Source of the DNA: Planctomycetota bacterium | Lineage (GTDB): Bacteria > Planctomycetota > GCA-002687715 > DRQF01 | DNA: 64,000 bases | NCBI GenBank assembly: GCA_020639295.1 | Contig: JACKGY010000009.1 | Location: forward strand, 62,001-126,000 | Direction of reading: 5' to 3' | Part shown: in pieces, positions 16,369 to 25,978 of the stretch | How positions within the stretch are numbered: the stretch's first letter is position 1 | Layout: each line of letters starts with the position of its first letter | Notes under the pieces: model-generated | What the model saw: the letters and a program-made list of their open reading frames with translations, nothing else | The model's database searches: none | What the model was told of the DNA's origin: nothing | Program-made: the position numbers and the translations under genes

Positions 16369-19290
16369 TCAGTCGCCGTTGATCCGGGTCACGGCCTTGC
16401 GGGCCGCGGCGGCGATCTCCGGGTCCTGGTCGCTGGTCCAGCGGATCAGGATCGGCAGGGTCTCCGGCACCCGCAGGCTGCCGAGCGAGGCGATCGCCAG
16501 GAGGCGCTGGTCCTTCGGTTGCCCCGGCCCGGCCTGTTCGAGGAGGGCCTCGGCGGCGTTCCCGCTCTCGAGTCCGGCCCCCTTCAGCCACTTCTCCCAG
16601 CGGTCCTTCTGCTCGAAGTAGAACTGGATCTGGCGCAGGGCCTCGTCGGCGGCCTGGCGGACGCCGCTCTCCCGATCCCGGAGGAGCTCGATCAGGACCG
16701 GCGCGGACTCGCGACTCGGATTGCGGGCGAGCAGCTTGCAGAGTTCGATGCGGGTGGTCGACTGCGGGTCCTTCGCCAGTGCCACGATGTCGGGAATGGC
16801 CGACTCGGCATCGAAGTTCACCAGGGCGTACATGGCCGTCCGGCGCAGCCGTTCCGAGGTCGCGCTCAGCCGCCGGCGGATCAGGGGACGCAGCTCGGGA
16901 TCACCGCTATGCCCCGCCTTGGCCAGGGCATGGTCGAGGAAGGAGGCAGCTTCCTCCCGGTCGAGCGCCGCCACCAGGATGGACTTCAAGGCCGGCTCGA
17001 GGGGCAGGGGCATCGCGCTGATGGCGACCTGCATGAGGACGGGATCGTCGAGTTCGGCGATGCCGCGGATGAGCTTCACCGGCTGCAGGCAGGCCTCGCG
17101 ATTGGGCAGGATCGCCTTCAGGATCCGCCGGCGCGACTCCTCGGGGGCGGCGAGGACCCGATCCTCGATCAGGCGCCGGACTTCCACCGGGAAGCCCGTC
17201 CAGCTGCTGCCCGAGTCGTCGTAGGAGGTCGCGAGACGCCGCCAGGCCTCGTCGCCGCCCGCGGCCAGGACGCCGTCCACGATGCGCGCCAGGTCCGCGC
17301 CGCTCCAGACCTTCGAGCGAACCACCTCGTCGAGCTTGTCGAGCCCCGATCGCGGAGCGTCGGGCTTCGGATAGTCGCGGCTGCCTTTGCCATGCTTGTA
17401 GCTCGCGCTGTACTGCAGGCCGGTGCTCACCGCGGCGATCAGCAGCGGGACCGCCCGCGCGTCGCCCGACTCGAGGAGCTTCTGGAAGACCAGATGCCGG
17501 GCCGCGGCCGCGAGCGGCCCCTCGTCCTTCTGGGCCACGAGGGTCAGGAGGTGCTCGTGGGCCGCCGGGCTCGCGATCTTGGTCATTCGCTCGCAGAGCG
17601 GATAGTAGAAGCGCCGGTCGACCTCCAGGAGCTTCATCATCTCCTTCAGGTTCTCCGGGTCCTCGCGCAGGACGATCGCCTGCACCCACTGACCGATGTC
17701 GCCCTGGATGAACAGGGCGTCATCGTTCGGCGAGGCCGCGGCCACGAGCTTCTTCAGGTGGTCGACGAGGGGATCGATCACCAGGACCGCGGGTTCCAGC
17801 CGCATGCGACTGATGGCGTAGAGGATGATCTCGGGCTGGGCGAAGCAGTCGATCAGGTCGACGGCCCCCTGCAGGTCATCCGGCCGGCCGCAACTCCACG
17901 TCAGCTCCTCGAGTTCCCGCAGGGAACGGTCGGGACCGACCATGTGGATGATCTCGAGGGCGAAGGGAACGTCCTCGGGCCGCCCGGTGCCCGACTGCGT
18001 CTTCCGCGCCTTCAGGATCGTCTGCGCGCTGCGCAGCATGGCGCCGACCCGGGTCGACTCGCGGGCCTTGTCGCCGAGTTCCTTGAAGGCGGCGAACTCC
18101 TCGGCCGGAATCAGGCGGAGGTAGTCGACCACGCGCTCGAGCGGGAAATCGGCGTAGTCGCCGGTCGGGTAGATGCCGTACCAGTTCATCGCCTGCATGT
18201 CGGTGGGCGCGCGGGTGGCGAACTCGAACCAGAGTTCGCAGCCCGCGGCGCCGAGCGGGTTGACCCAGCTGACGACGACGCCCTCGATCTGCCGGCCGAG
18301 ATGGCCGTCCTTGCGTTCCATGTAGGAACCGAGGCGGTCGACGATCTTCTGGCGCAGCGCCGCATCGGCCAGCGCGCGGTCGTGGAAGCCGAGGCGCCGG
18401 AGGTTGTGGATGGCGCCGGCGAGGCGCGCCGAGTCGCAGCGATCGAAGAAGGTCAGCAGGGTGTCGATGTCGATCGAGACCACCGCGACCTCGGCGATCC
18501 TGCCGAGCTGACCGCAGGCGTTGACGGCGACGTCCAGGTCCTCGTCCTGGAGGAGGAAGACCAGGTCGTCGGCGATCTCCATCGCGGCCAGCTTCTTGTT
18601 GCTGCCGCCGTTGGTATCGCGACTCAACTGGTCGAGGACGGTGCGGCGGTAGATGGTGTCGGGGTCGCGGGCCATGGCGCCGAACCACTTGGCGACCCGC
18701 GGCCCGCCGATCTCCTTCATGGCGGTGACGCCGCGGCCGAGGAAGGCGATGTCGCTCTTCTCGTTGCGCATCGCCTCCGCGAGGGCCGGCACCGAGGCGC
18801 CGCCGATCAGCGTCAGCTCGTCGATGGCCTCCTTGGCGGTCTCGTTCTTGTAGAGCTTGGCGATGGCGCGGTGGATGCGCCCGCTCACCTGCCAGTCCTC
18901 GTCCTGGATGAAGCTCGCCTGCTCGAGCATGGTCCGGGCCTGCGCGGCGGCATCGCCCGTTCCCTGCGCCGCGGTCTCGAGGCTGAGCCTGGCATCGCCC
19001 GCCCGACCGAGCTGATCGAGGACCCGCGCCTTGGCGAGCAGGGCCCTGCTCGCCAGATCGCTGCCGGCACCGGCGGCCCGGGCGACCTTCTCGTAGGCGA
19101 GGAGCGCGGCGCCGAGGTCGCCCTCGCGACTGGCGAGCAGGCGGGCGCGCTCGAGATCGCGTTCCAGGTCCTGGGCGACGGCGTCGCCCTGCGGCCGCCG
19201 CGCGCCGCCGAGGGCGTCCGCGGGCGCCTGGGCCGCCGCGCAACCGGCGGCGATCAGGATCACGAGGAGGGCGAGGCTGTTCTTGTTCAT
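16369..19290 (-). CDS. Exported HEAT-repeat protein
   Basis: The 973-residue protein starts with a short Lys-containing N-terminus and a hydrophobic signal (SLALLVILIAAGCAAAQ) that could be a lipobox with Cys17, although position -3 is Ala rather than Leu. A TPR-like helical region with alternating Ala/Leu (about 40-135) is followed by many HEAT-like units, clearest near the C-terminus (RRTAMYALVNFDAESAIPDIVALA, SAPVLIELLRDRESGVRQAADEALRQI is the same kind). No catalytic motif was found. Such planctomycete proteins are scaffolds of unknown role. It follows the two-component genes by 128 bp on the same strand and has Pho-box-like half-sites upstream, so it may be a target of that system. Confidence 0.7.
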   Translation of the reverse strand: MNKNSLALLVILIAAGCAAAQAPADALGGARRPQGDAVAQDLERDLERARLLASREGDLGAALLAYEKVARAAGAGSDLASRALLAKARVLDQLGRAGDARLSLETAAQGTGDAAAQARTMLEQASFIQDEDWQVSGRIHRAIAKLYKNETAKEAIDELTLIGGASVPALAEAMRNEKSDIAFLGRGVTAMKEIGGPRVAKWFGAMARDPDTIYRRTVLDQLSRDTNGGSNKKLAAMEIADDLVFLLQDEDLDVAVNACGQLGRIAEVAVVSIDIDTLLTFFDRCDSARLAGAIHNLRRLGFHDRALADAALRQKIVDRLGSYMERKDGHLGRQIEGVVVSWVNPLGAAGCELWFEFATRAPTDMQAMNWYGIYPTGDYADFPLERVVDYLRLIPAEEFAAFKELGDKARESTRVGAMLRSAQTILKARKTQSGTGRPEDVPFALEIIHMVGPDRSLRELEELTWSCGRPDDLQGAVDLIDCFAQPEIILYAISRMRLEPAVLVIDPLVDHLKKLVAAASPNDDALFIQGDIGQWVQAIVLREDPENLKEMMKLLEVDRRFYYPLCERMTKIASPAAHEHLLTLVAQKDEGPLAAAARHLVFQKLLESGDARAVPLLIAAVSTGLQYSASYKHGKGSRDYPKPDAPRSGLDKLDEVVRSKVWSGADLARIVDGVLAAGGDEAWRRLATSYDDSGSSWTGFPVEVRRLIEDRVLAAPEESRRRILKAILPNREACLQPVKLIRGIAELDDPVLMQVAISAMPLPLEPALKSILVAALDREEAASFLDHALAKAGHSGDPELRPLIRRRLSATSERLRRTAMYALVNFDAESAIPDIVALAKDPQSTTRIELCKLLARNPSRESAPVLIELLRDRESGVRQAADEALRQIQFYFEQKDRWEKWLKGAGLESGNAAEALLEQAGPGQPKDQRLLAIASLGSLRVPETLPILIRWTSDQDPEIAAAARKAVTRINGD

Positions 19291-19383
19291 GTCTCTTCCT
19301 TTCGCTGGGCTCGAAGGTCGCTCATTCGCTCGCTTCCTTTGTCGCCCATCGCGGCGCGGTCATGTCCGGGAGCCTTCAAGCTC

Positions 19384-19400
19384 CGGTCAGGAAGTCGTCA
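19384..19400. promoter_or_regulatory. Degenerate Pho-box-like direct repeat upstream of the HEAT-repeat gene
   Basis: CGGTCA at 19384-19389 and TCGTCA at 19395-19400 are spaced by 11 bases, the half-site period bound by PhoB/OmpR-type regulators. It lies between the response regulator stop and the HEAT-repeat gene start, and resembles the better copy at 21975-21991. Confidence 0.35.
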
Positions 19401-19418
19401 AGGTGGCCTCGGGCCACC

Positions 19419-20123
19419 TCAGCCGTCGAGCCGGTAACCGGCGCCGTGGACGGTGAGGAGGTGCACCGGCCGGGTCGCGTCGCGCTCGATCTTCTTCCTG
19501 AGATTCAACATGTGGGTGTCGACGGTCCGGTTGGTGACCCAGTCGCCGCCCTCCCAGACCTCCTCCAGGAAGCGGGTGCGCGAGACCACCTTGCCACGCT
19601 CGCGCTGGAGGAGGCGCAGCATCGCGGCCTCCTTGGGCGTGAGCGGCATCGTGCGCCCGGCCCGCCGGAGCTCGAAGGCGGCGAGGTCGACCTCGGCCTC
19701 GCCGATGACGAAGCTGGTGATCTCCTCGGGCTCCGCCATCAGCCGCGCCATGCTGCGCTCCTCGCGGCGGAGGATCACCCGCAGCCGGGCCATGAGCTCG
19801 CGCAGGCCGAAGGGCTTGGTGACGTAGTCGTCGGCACCGAGCTCCAGGCCCAGCACCTTGTCGTTCTCGTCGCTGCGCGCCGTGAGCAGGACGACGGGCG
19901 TGAGCACGCCCTCGGCGCGCAGGCCGCGCAGGACCTCGAGCCCGCCCTTCCCCGGCATCATGATGTCGAGGAGCACGAGGGCGAAGTGACGGCCGTAGAG
20001 CAGTTCCTCGGCCTTCAGGCCGTCGGCCGCGACGGTGACGTCGTAGCCCTCGGCCTCGAGGGAGTCGCGCAGGCCCATGCGCAGGGTCGGATCATCCTCG
20101 ACCACCAGGATGCGGGTGTTCAT
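19419..20123 (-). CDS. OmpR/PhoB-family response regulator
   Basis: The 234-residue protein has an N-terminal receiver domain (VVEDDPTLRMG with the acidic pair, phospho-acceptor Asp in VLLDIMMPG near residue 54, TARSD switch Thr, and Lys in DDYVTKPFG), then a winged-helix trans_reg_C domain (LTPKEAAMLRLLQ, TVDTHMLNLRKKI, VHGAGYRL). Both are complete and of normal length. It starts inside the sensor kinase stop (ATGA at 20123), the kinase being upstream on the same strand. The regulator class binds 11-bp-spaced direct repeats, and such a repeat lies just before the kinase gene, suggesting autoregulation. Confidence 0.93.
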   Translation of the reverse strand: MNTRILVVEDDPTLRMGLRDSLEAEGYDVTVAADGLKAEELLYGRHFALVLLDIMMPGKGGLEVLRGLRAEGVLTPVVLLTARSDENDKVLGLELGADDYVTKPFGLRELMARLRVILRREERSMARLMAEPEEITSFVIGEAEVDLAAFELRRAGRTMPLTPKEAAMLRLLQRERGKVVSRTRFLEEVWEGGDWVTNRTVDTHMLNLRKKIERDATRPVHLLTVHGAGYRLDG

Positions 20124-21943
20124 GAGCCGACCTCCGTCGTCGTGACCGGGATCTCCAGGATGAAGAGGGCGCCGCCGGCCCCGTCGCCCGGCTTCTCGGC
20201 CCGCAGCCGACCGCCGTGATCCTCGACGATCCGGCGGGCGAGGTGAAGACCGAGACCGACGCCGGCGACGCGACCGTCCGCCTGGGCCCGGCCGCGCTTG
20301 AAGCGCTCGAAGACCGCCTCGAGCTCGTCCTCGGGGATGCCGGGGCCGAAGTCGCGCAGCCGGAGCCGGTAGAGCCGGTCCCGAAACTCGTCGGCGATCT
20401 CGATCCGCCCGCCGGCGAGCGCGTACTTGCGCGCGTTCTCCAGCAGGTTGAGCAGGGCCTGGACGAGCGCGCCGCGGTCGATCTCGGCCTCGGCCCCGAC
20501 CGCGTCGAGCCGGGCCGCCAGTTCGAGGCCGTCGCGCTGGGCGATCGGCCGGAAGACCTCGACCGCCGCGCGCACGACCTCGACCGGCGATTCGCGCCGC
20601 CGGTCGTAGGCGCGTTCGCCGCGCTCCATGCGGCCGAGATCGAGGACGTTCTCGATCAGCATCGTGAGCCGCGCGGTCTCGCCGGAGAGCAGTCGGTGAT
20701 ACTCGTCACGACGTGCCGGCTCCTTGACGATGCCCTGCTCCAGCATCTCGGCGATCAACCGGATCGAGGCCAGCGGCGTCTTGAGCTCGTGGGTGACCGA
20801 GGTGAGGAACTCGCTGCGGGCACGGGCCGCGAGGGCCTCGCGGCGGAGCGCGCGGGCGGCGAGGAGGAGACCGACCACGAAGGCGATGGCGATGCCGACC
20901 AGCAGGACCGCGGTGAAGCCGAGCTCCGCGCTGCCCTCGGCGGCGTCGAAGCGCGCCGGCAGGGCGGCGACCATCGGCAGGGCGGGGATCGCGTCCTCCG
21001 GTGGCGCGGCGCCGATGACGAAGCGGGCCGGGTCGAAGCCCGCGGCCTCGATCACGGTGGCCGGTGGCAGGAGGGCGAGCTCCCAGGTTGCCGGGCCGAA
21101 GTAGCGGTCGGCGCTGTAGAGCAGGAGCAGGTCGCCGTCGACGGCCTCGACCAGGAAGTGCTCGGTGCTACCGGCGGGCGGCAGCCTGGTCGCGGCGATC
21201 CGCAGGCGCCGGCGGAGACCCATCGCCTCGCGCAGGCGGGTCTCGAATTCCTTCGTCCGCGCCGGGTCGAGGTCGCGCAGGCGGTCGAGGCAGAGCGTCG
21301 CCTCGGCCTCGGGAATGCCCATGAGCAGGATCTGGAGCCGGGTCGCGACGTCGCGGCCGGCCAGGAAGGCCACGAGGGTCACCGACAGCTCCTCGTCGCG
21401 GCCGGGTGCCTCGAGGGCGAAGGCCCGGGCGATGGCGGCATCGCGCCGGGACTCGTCGTCGTGCCGGTGGGCGCACCAGGCGAGACGCGCGGCGAGGGCC
21501 GCGCGATCCTCGTCGTCCTGGGCGAGGTCGGCGGCCTCCTCGAGGGTCGCGATGGCGCCCGGAACGTCCCGGGCCTCGAACTCGAGGGCCGCGGCGCGGG
21601 TCAGGACCTCGCGGATCGGATGACTCAGGAAGGCCGGCGTCGGCGAGATCAGCGCGGACTCCTCGAGCGGCCCGAGCGTGAGAGGCAGCTCGAGTTCGCG
21701 CTCGGCCGAGACCCTGAACCAGCGGCCGTCGGCCATCGGAACCTCCCGCCAGGTCCTGGCCTCGACCGCCTGTCGCAGGCTGCGCGCCTCGGCCCGGGCG
21801 GCGGCGCGGGCCTCGCCGCGGGCGTCCTCCCGGAGCTGACGCGCGTTGCCCACGAGACCGACCAGGCCGAAGCCGAGCAGGCCCAGGGCCGAGGGCAGGA
21901 CGAGAAGGAGCAGCCAGCGCATGCCGGTGGGTCCGCGGGTCAT
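20120..21943 (-). CDS. Sensor histidine kinase with large extracytoplasmic domain
   Basis: The 607-residue protein has an N-terminal membrane segment (LLLLVLPSALGLLGFGLVGL), an extracytoplasmic region of about 310 residues with helical, TPR-like stretches, a second membrane segment (AVLLVGIAIAFVVGLLLAA, about residue 350), then HisKA with phospho-acceptor His in SVTHELKTPLAS, and HATPase with an N box (NLLENARKYA), G1 DFGPGIPE and G2 GVGLGLHLA. The kinase is thus complete. Start ATG 21943 versus ATG 21922 is unsettled; neither has a good ribosome site. The large sensing domain is unlike PhoR, so the signal is unknown. Confidence 0.9.
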   Translation of the reverse strand: MTRGPTGMRWLLLLVLPSALGLLGFGLVGLVGNARQLREDARGEARAAARAEARSLRQAVEARTWREVPMADGRWFRVSAERELELPLTLGPLEESALISPTPAFLSHPIREVLTRAAALEFEARDVPGAIATLEEAADLAQDDEDRAALAARLAWCAHRHDDESRRDAAIARAFALEAPGRDEELSVTLVAFLAGRDVATRLQILLMGIPEAEATLCLDRLRDLDPARTKEFETRLREAMGLRRRLRIAATRLPPAGSTEHFLVEAVDGDLLLLYSADRYFGPATWELALLPPATVIEAAGFDPARFVIGAAPPEDAIPALPMVAALPARFDAAEGSAELGFTAVLLVGIAIAFVVGLLLAARALRREALAARARSEFLTSVTHELKTPLASIRLIAEMLEQGIVKEPARRDEYHRLLSGETARLTMLIENVLDLGRMERGERAYDRRRESPVEVVRAAVEVFRPIAQRDGLELAARLDAVGAEAEIDRGALVQALLNLLENARKYALAGGRIEIADEFRDRLYRLRLRDFGPGIPEDELEAVFERFKRGRAQADGRVAGVGLGLHLARRIVEDHGGRLRAEKPGDGAGGALFILEIPVTTTEVGS

Positions 21944-21974
21944 GGTCGGAGGATAGCCGTTCGCGGCGGCGAGG

Positions 21975-21991
21975 CTGTCAAGAAGCTGTCA
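21975..21991. promoter_or_regulatory. Pho-box-like direct repeat before the sensor kinase gene
   Basis: Two perfect CTGTCA half-sites at 21975-21980 and 21986-21991 are spaced by exactly 11 bases, the period and half-site sequence of the enterobacterial Pho box. On the minus strand the distal copy reads TTGACA and may also serve as a -35, with TATCCT at 21954-21949 as a poorly spaced -10. The neighbouring response regulator is of PhoB/OmpR type, so autoregulation of the operon is likely; the rightward FG-GAP gene 228 bp away could also be affected. Confidence 0.55.
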
Positions 21992-22218
21992 GCCTCCGCC
22001 GCGAGCCGAAGATCCGAACCGCGGAACGCGCTCCGCAGTCACCTCGACGTGACCGATCGAGCGATTCCGTACGGAGGCGAGGGCTCGGTCCAGCAGGCCG
22101 AGGGATCGCAAACGACCATGACAAAAGAGCTTGAGCTGCCCAGGAATTTCACCGTGACGACGGCCCCCGCTTTGCGTCCTTCCTGACGAGCGCAACAGAC
22201 GACGCGGAAGGAAGCCCC

Positions 22219-23952
22219 ATGATCGACAGCTCCATCATCTTCAGGACCCTGGCACTCCTTGTCCTCGCGGCCTCGCTCGGGGCCCAGACCACCGTGGGCT
22301 CGAGCACGTCGGCGAGCGGAGGAGGGCTGCCGGCCGGCTCCGCGACCGATGGCCTCGGCTTCAAGATGCTCGCCCTCGAGGACCTGAACGCCGACGGCAT
22401 CCCCGAGTACGTGATCTCGAAGCACTACGACCACGACCCGGCGGCCGGCTTCGGCCAGGGCCAGGGCGCGATCGAGGTCCGCGACGGCGCCAGCGACGCC
22501 GTCATCTGGAAGCGCTACGGCCCGGGAGCGAGCGAGTACTACGGTGCCAGCCTCGGCCTGGTCGACTGGCTCGGCTCGGGCTTCCATGAGATCGCGGTCT
22601 ACAACCGCTTCGCCAAGACCTTCGACCTGCTCGACGCGGCCAGCGGCACGCTGCTCGCGACCCTGACCATGCCGGCCTCGGTGCCGACCGCCTACGTCGG
22701 CGAGTCGATGGCGAGCGGGGACCTCGACGGCGACGGCCAGGAGGAACTCCTGGTGAGCGCGAGCCCGGTGCCGCCGAACAGCTTCAGCAACATCAACCAG
22801 GCCGGCTACGTCGTGATCTTCAGCCCGACCGCCGCGCCCGTGGCGATCACCGACCCGACCGATGGCTTCGGCAGCTCGATCATGGTTCTCCACGACCTCG
22901 ACGGCGACGGCACGCGCGATTTCCTGGTCGGCGCGCGTTGGTTCAGCCCCACCGGCAACGTCCTGTTCCCGAACGGACTGATGCGGGCCCTGTCCGGGGC
23001 CACCTACGCGCCGCTCTGGCACCAGATCGGCAGCGGCGCGGGTTCGTTCATGGGGAACAACTTCGTCAGCCTGCCCGATCAGGACGGCGACGGCTTCGCC
23101 GACGTCGGCATCCCCGACTATCTGACGATCGACAACCTCGAAGTCTATTCGAGCGCGACCGGCGCCCAGATCAAGGTGCTGACCTTCCCCTACGGGGTGG
23201 CCGGGCCCAACGGCTTCGCGACCGTTCCCGACATCGATGGCGACGGCTTCCCGGAGCTCGCCGTCACCCGCGGCATCTACACCACCTTCGCCTCCTACCC
23301 GATCAAGTACGGCGGCTACTACCTCGCCTCGCTCGAGGACGGCCACCTGGTGGACGAGTTCCAGACCGTGCTGCTCGGCCTGGGCTGGGACTTCCAGCTC
23401 CTGGCCGCTCCCGACTCGAACGGCGACGGCAAGTCCGAACTCCTGATCTCGCGGAGCGGCTACGCCGAGCTGGTCGGCTGCTTCCAGCGCTTCGACCTCG
23501 ATCCCGCGCTGGCGCCCCTGGCCGACGGCGATCCGGATCATGACCTCCTCCTGGTGGATGGTTCGGCCTGCCTGCCCTCGCGGCGGAAGAGCCTGGCGGT
23601 CGGCCAGCCCTTCAGCCTGGGCGTCGACCCGGTCCCGGACTCGCTCGCGCCCACCGACTTCATCATCTGGGGCCTGATCGGCCGGCCGACCACCGCCTCG
23701 GCCTTCAGCGTCCAGGGCGGCGCCACCTTCCTCTTCCCGCCCCGGGTCGCCGCGCCGAGCCTGCCCTGGCTCTTCTGCCTGGTGGACTCGATCGGCTTCG
23801 ACCCGGCGGCCGCCTTCCCGGGCTACCAGGCGCCCTGGTCCATCGGCGCCCCCTTCGGCCTGCCGATGGCGATCGACGTCACGCTCCAGGGCGTGACCAT
23901 CACCGGCAGCGACATCGAGATCACGAACGGCGTTCTTCTTCACGTGCGCTGA
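22219..23952 (+). CDS. Exported FG-GAP/VCBS repeat protein with conserved C-terminal domain (copy 1)
   Basis: The 577-residue protein has a signal peptide (TLALLVLAASLGAQ) and about six FG-GAP-type blades, each with a calcium-binding loop such as DLNADGIPE, DLDGDGQEE, DLDGDGTRD, DQDGDGFAD, DIDGDGFPE and DSNGDGKSE, forming a beta-propeller. The last about 125 residues are a separate beta-rich domain (PSRRKSLAVGQPF, VQGGATFLFPPRVAAPS, DIEITNGVLLHVR) shared with the next two paralogues; by position it may be a sorting or anchoring domain. A strong GGAAGGAAG site precedes ATG. Followed by a clear terminator. Function of the propeller is unknown; adhesion or ligand binding is possible. Confidence 0.88.
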   Translation: MIDSSIIFRTLALLVLAASLGAQTTVGSSTSASGGGLPAGSATDGLGFKMLALEDLNADGIPEYVISKHYDHDPAAGFGQGQGAIEVRDGASDAVIWKRYGPGASEYYGASLGLVDWLGSGFHEIAVYNRFAKTFDLLDAASGTLLATLTMPASVPTAYVGESMASGDLDGDGQEELLVSASPVPPNSFSNINQAGYVVIFSPTAAPVAITDPTDGFGSSIMVLHDLDGDGTRDFLVGARWFSPTGNVLFPNGLMRALSGATYAPLWHQIGSGAGSFMGNNFVSLPDQDGDGFADVGIPDYLTIDNLEVYSSATGAQIKVLTFPYGVAGPNGFATVPDIDGDGFPELAVTRGIYTTFASYPIKYGGYYLASLEDGHLVDEFQTVLLGLGWDFQLLAAPDSNGDGKSELLISRSGYAELVGCFQRFDLDPALAPLADGDPDHDLLLVDGSACLPSRRKSLAVGQPFSLGVDPVPDSLAPTDFIIWGLIGRPTTASAFSVQGGATFLFPPRVAAPSLPWLFCLVDSIGFDPAAAFPGYQAPWSIGAPFGLPMAIDVTLQGVTITGSDIEITNGVLLHVR

Positions 23953-23976
23953 AGATCGTCGTCCGCTTGCTTCGGC

Positions 23977-24016
23977 GAGGCCCGCGCTCGAATGGTCGAG
24001 CACGGGCCTCTTTCCT
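23977..24016 (+). terminator. Intrinsic terminator after FG-GAP copy 1
   Basis: A 14-bp stem (23977-23990 with 23997-24010, one mismatch, 6-base loop) is followed by TTTCCTTCC, 24 bases after the stop codon. Confidence 0.75.
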
Positions 24017-24212
24017 TCCTGGGCTGGCCGGGCGTGTCCCGAGGGTGACGTCGACCCGGCGAGGCGCGCCCGGAGAAGGTCGGACGACGGCGGAATCGCG
24101 GCCCCCAAGTCGTTCCCCGGCGGGAGGATGCCGTCGCATCGCGAGAATCTCTCCGCTTCGGTCCCGAGCTTGCGAACGGCTGGGCGGACGCATGCCCGGA
24201 GAGGAGAAGCCC

Positions 24213-25922
24213 ATGACTACCTTCACGAAGTCCTCGCGAGTCAGCGAGGAGGTACCGGCCCTGCGTCGGGTCTCTGCCGCATTGCCCGTCCTGTTCCTGC
24301 TCGCCGCTCTCGCCGGCGCGCAGTCCCGCTCGTCATCGACCCTGCCGCCCTACCTGAGCGCCTCGGTCGTGGTCCTCTCGGACATCACCGGTGACGGCAT
24401 CCCCGAGTACGCGGTCTCGCGCTACTCGCAGGTCTTCAACGCCGCGACCGGGCAGTTCGTCCCGACCAACCACGTCGATCTCGAGGACGGAGCCACCGGT
24501 GGCCCGATCTGGCGCCGGTCCAGCACGCTAGTGGACTACGGTCGCCTGCTCGGCACGGCCGACTGGACCGGCTCGGGCATCCTGGAGCTGGTCATCGCGG
24601 TCCCGGGCACCGGGATCAGCGCCGCCGGGCTCGAGGTCGTGGACATCGCGACCGCGACGCCGGTGGCCACGCTGACCTTCCCGGCCAGCGGCAGCCTGGT
24701 CTCGGATGATCATCCGCTGGTGATCGTCGGCGACGACCTCGACGGCGATGGCCAGGACGAGATCATCAGCTCCCTGAACGACCTCGAGTGGGGTCCTTGC
24801 GATCACGTCTTCATCTTCAGCCCGACCCAGGGGCTGCGGACCATCAGCGGCAGCGACCGTTCGCTCGGGAGCGACATCTGGGTCACCAGCGACCTCGACG
24901 CCGATGGCATCCGCGACCTCATCCTCTCGGCACCGCTCTGGCAGTCGCCGACCGGCAACAACCCCGTCGGCGCGGTGCGGGCCTGTGGCAGCGTCTCCGG
25001 CAACCTGATCTGGCAATCGACCGGCACGGTGCCCTACGGCGCCTACAAGATCTCGCATGGCGGCCTGCCGGATGCCGACGGCGACGGGATCGCCGAGCTG
25101 ATGATCGAGACGGCCAACGGCTTCGAGATCCGGGCCGGCGCTTCGGGGTTCCTGCTCCAGCCGGTCTTCGCGAGCGCCTTCGGCCTGAACCTGATCTGGA
25201 GCGACCTCCACAGGGTCCCGGACCGGGACGGCGACGGCGTCGACGACTTCGTCGTCTTCGGCCTCGACGCCACGAGCGCCCTGACCATGGCTCTCCTGTC
25301 CGCGGCGGACCTGCGCCCCATCGACTACCGCTCGCTCGGCGCGACCGGCGCCAGCTACGCCTATGACGCGGCGGCCTTGCCCGACACGAACGGCGACGGT
25401 TCGCCGGAGATCCTGATCAGCGTCAACTCGGTCGCCCTCGGCTGGGGGGTCTACCAGCGCCATGAACTCGCGCCCTGCCTTTCGGCCCTCGGCGACGGCA
25501 GTCCGAACCACGACCTCCTGTCGATCGACGGCTCGAGCTGGCTGCCGTCACGACGCTGCGATCGGACCATCGGCCAGCCCTTCACCATCTCGGTCGACGC
25601 CGATCCCACGACCGGCCAGTCCACCGACTTCATCCTCTGGGGCCTGATCGGGGTGCCGAACGCGAGCTCGGCCTTCACGGTGCAGGGCGGGGCGACCTTT
25701 CTCTTCCCGCCCCGGATCGCGGCGCCGAGCCTGCCCTGGCTCTTCTGCCTCGCCGATTCGGTGGGCTTCGATCTGACCTCGGTCTTCATCACGCCGCCAG
25801 CGCCCTGGTCGATCGGCGCGCCCTTCGGCCTGCCGAGCGCCATCGACATCACGCTCCAGGGCGTGACTATCTCCGGTGGCAACATCGACATCACCAACGG
25901 TGTGCTGATCCACGTCCGTTGA
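24213..25922 (+). CDS. Exported FG-GAP/VCBS repeat protein with conserved C-terminal domain (copy 2)
   Basis: The 569-residue paralogue has a longer N-terminus before its signal segment (ALPVLFLLAALAGAQ), propeller blades with calcium loops such as DITGDGIPE, DLDGDGQDE, DLDADGIRD, DADGDGIAE, DRDGDGVDD and DTNGDGSPE, and the shared C-terminal domain ending NIDITNGVLIHVR. The open frame extends upstream, but ATG at 24213 is preferred because GGAGAGGAG lies just before it and the signal peptide follows. The C-terminal 127 codons are nearly identical in DNA to copy 3, with no indel, whereas the propellers have diverged. REP-like repeats begin about 55 bases after the stop. Confidence 0.88.
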   Translation: MTTFTKSSRVSEEVPALRRVSAALPVLFLLAALAGAQSRSSSTLPPYLSASVVVLSDITGDGIPEYAVSRYSQVFNAATGQFVPTNHVDLEDGATGGPIWRRSSTLVDYGRLLGTADWTGSGILELVIAVPGTGISAAGLEVVDIATATPVATLTFPASGSLVSDDHPLVIVGDDLDGDGQDEIISSLNDLEWGPCDHVFIFSPTQGLRTISGSDRSLGSDIWVTSDLDADGIRDLILSAPLWQSPTGNNPVGAVRACGSVSGNLIWQSTGTVPYGAYKISHGGLPDADGDGIAELMIETANGFEIRAGASGFLLQPVFASAFGLNLIWSDLHRVPDRDGDGVDDFVVFGLDATSALTMALLSAADLRPIDYRSLGATGASYAYDAAALPDTNGDGSPEILISVNSVALGWGVYQRHELAPCLSALGDGSPNHDLLSIDGSSWLPSRRCDRTIGQPFTISVDADPTTGQSTDFILWGLIGVPNASSAFTVQGGATFLFPPRIAAPSLPWLFCLADSVGFDLTSVFITPPAPWSIGAPFGLPSAIDITLQGVTISGGNIDITNGVLIHVR

Positions 25923-25978
25923 CTGACGGATCGGGCCGACCGGCAGTCGACGCTCCGGAGCGTCGGCTGCCGCTCCGG

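Noticed and set aside
14118..16382. Plus-strand open frame encoding PASGWRSERL-like repeats
   Set aside because: The repeated peptide only reflects the intergenic REP-like DNA repeats; the rest is antisense of iorA.
16519..19437. 972-codon plus-strand open frame
   Set aside because: Antisense of the HEAT-repeat gene, which has a signal peptide and repeat pattern.
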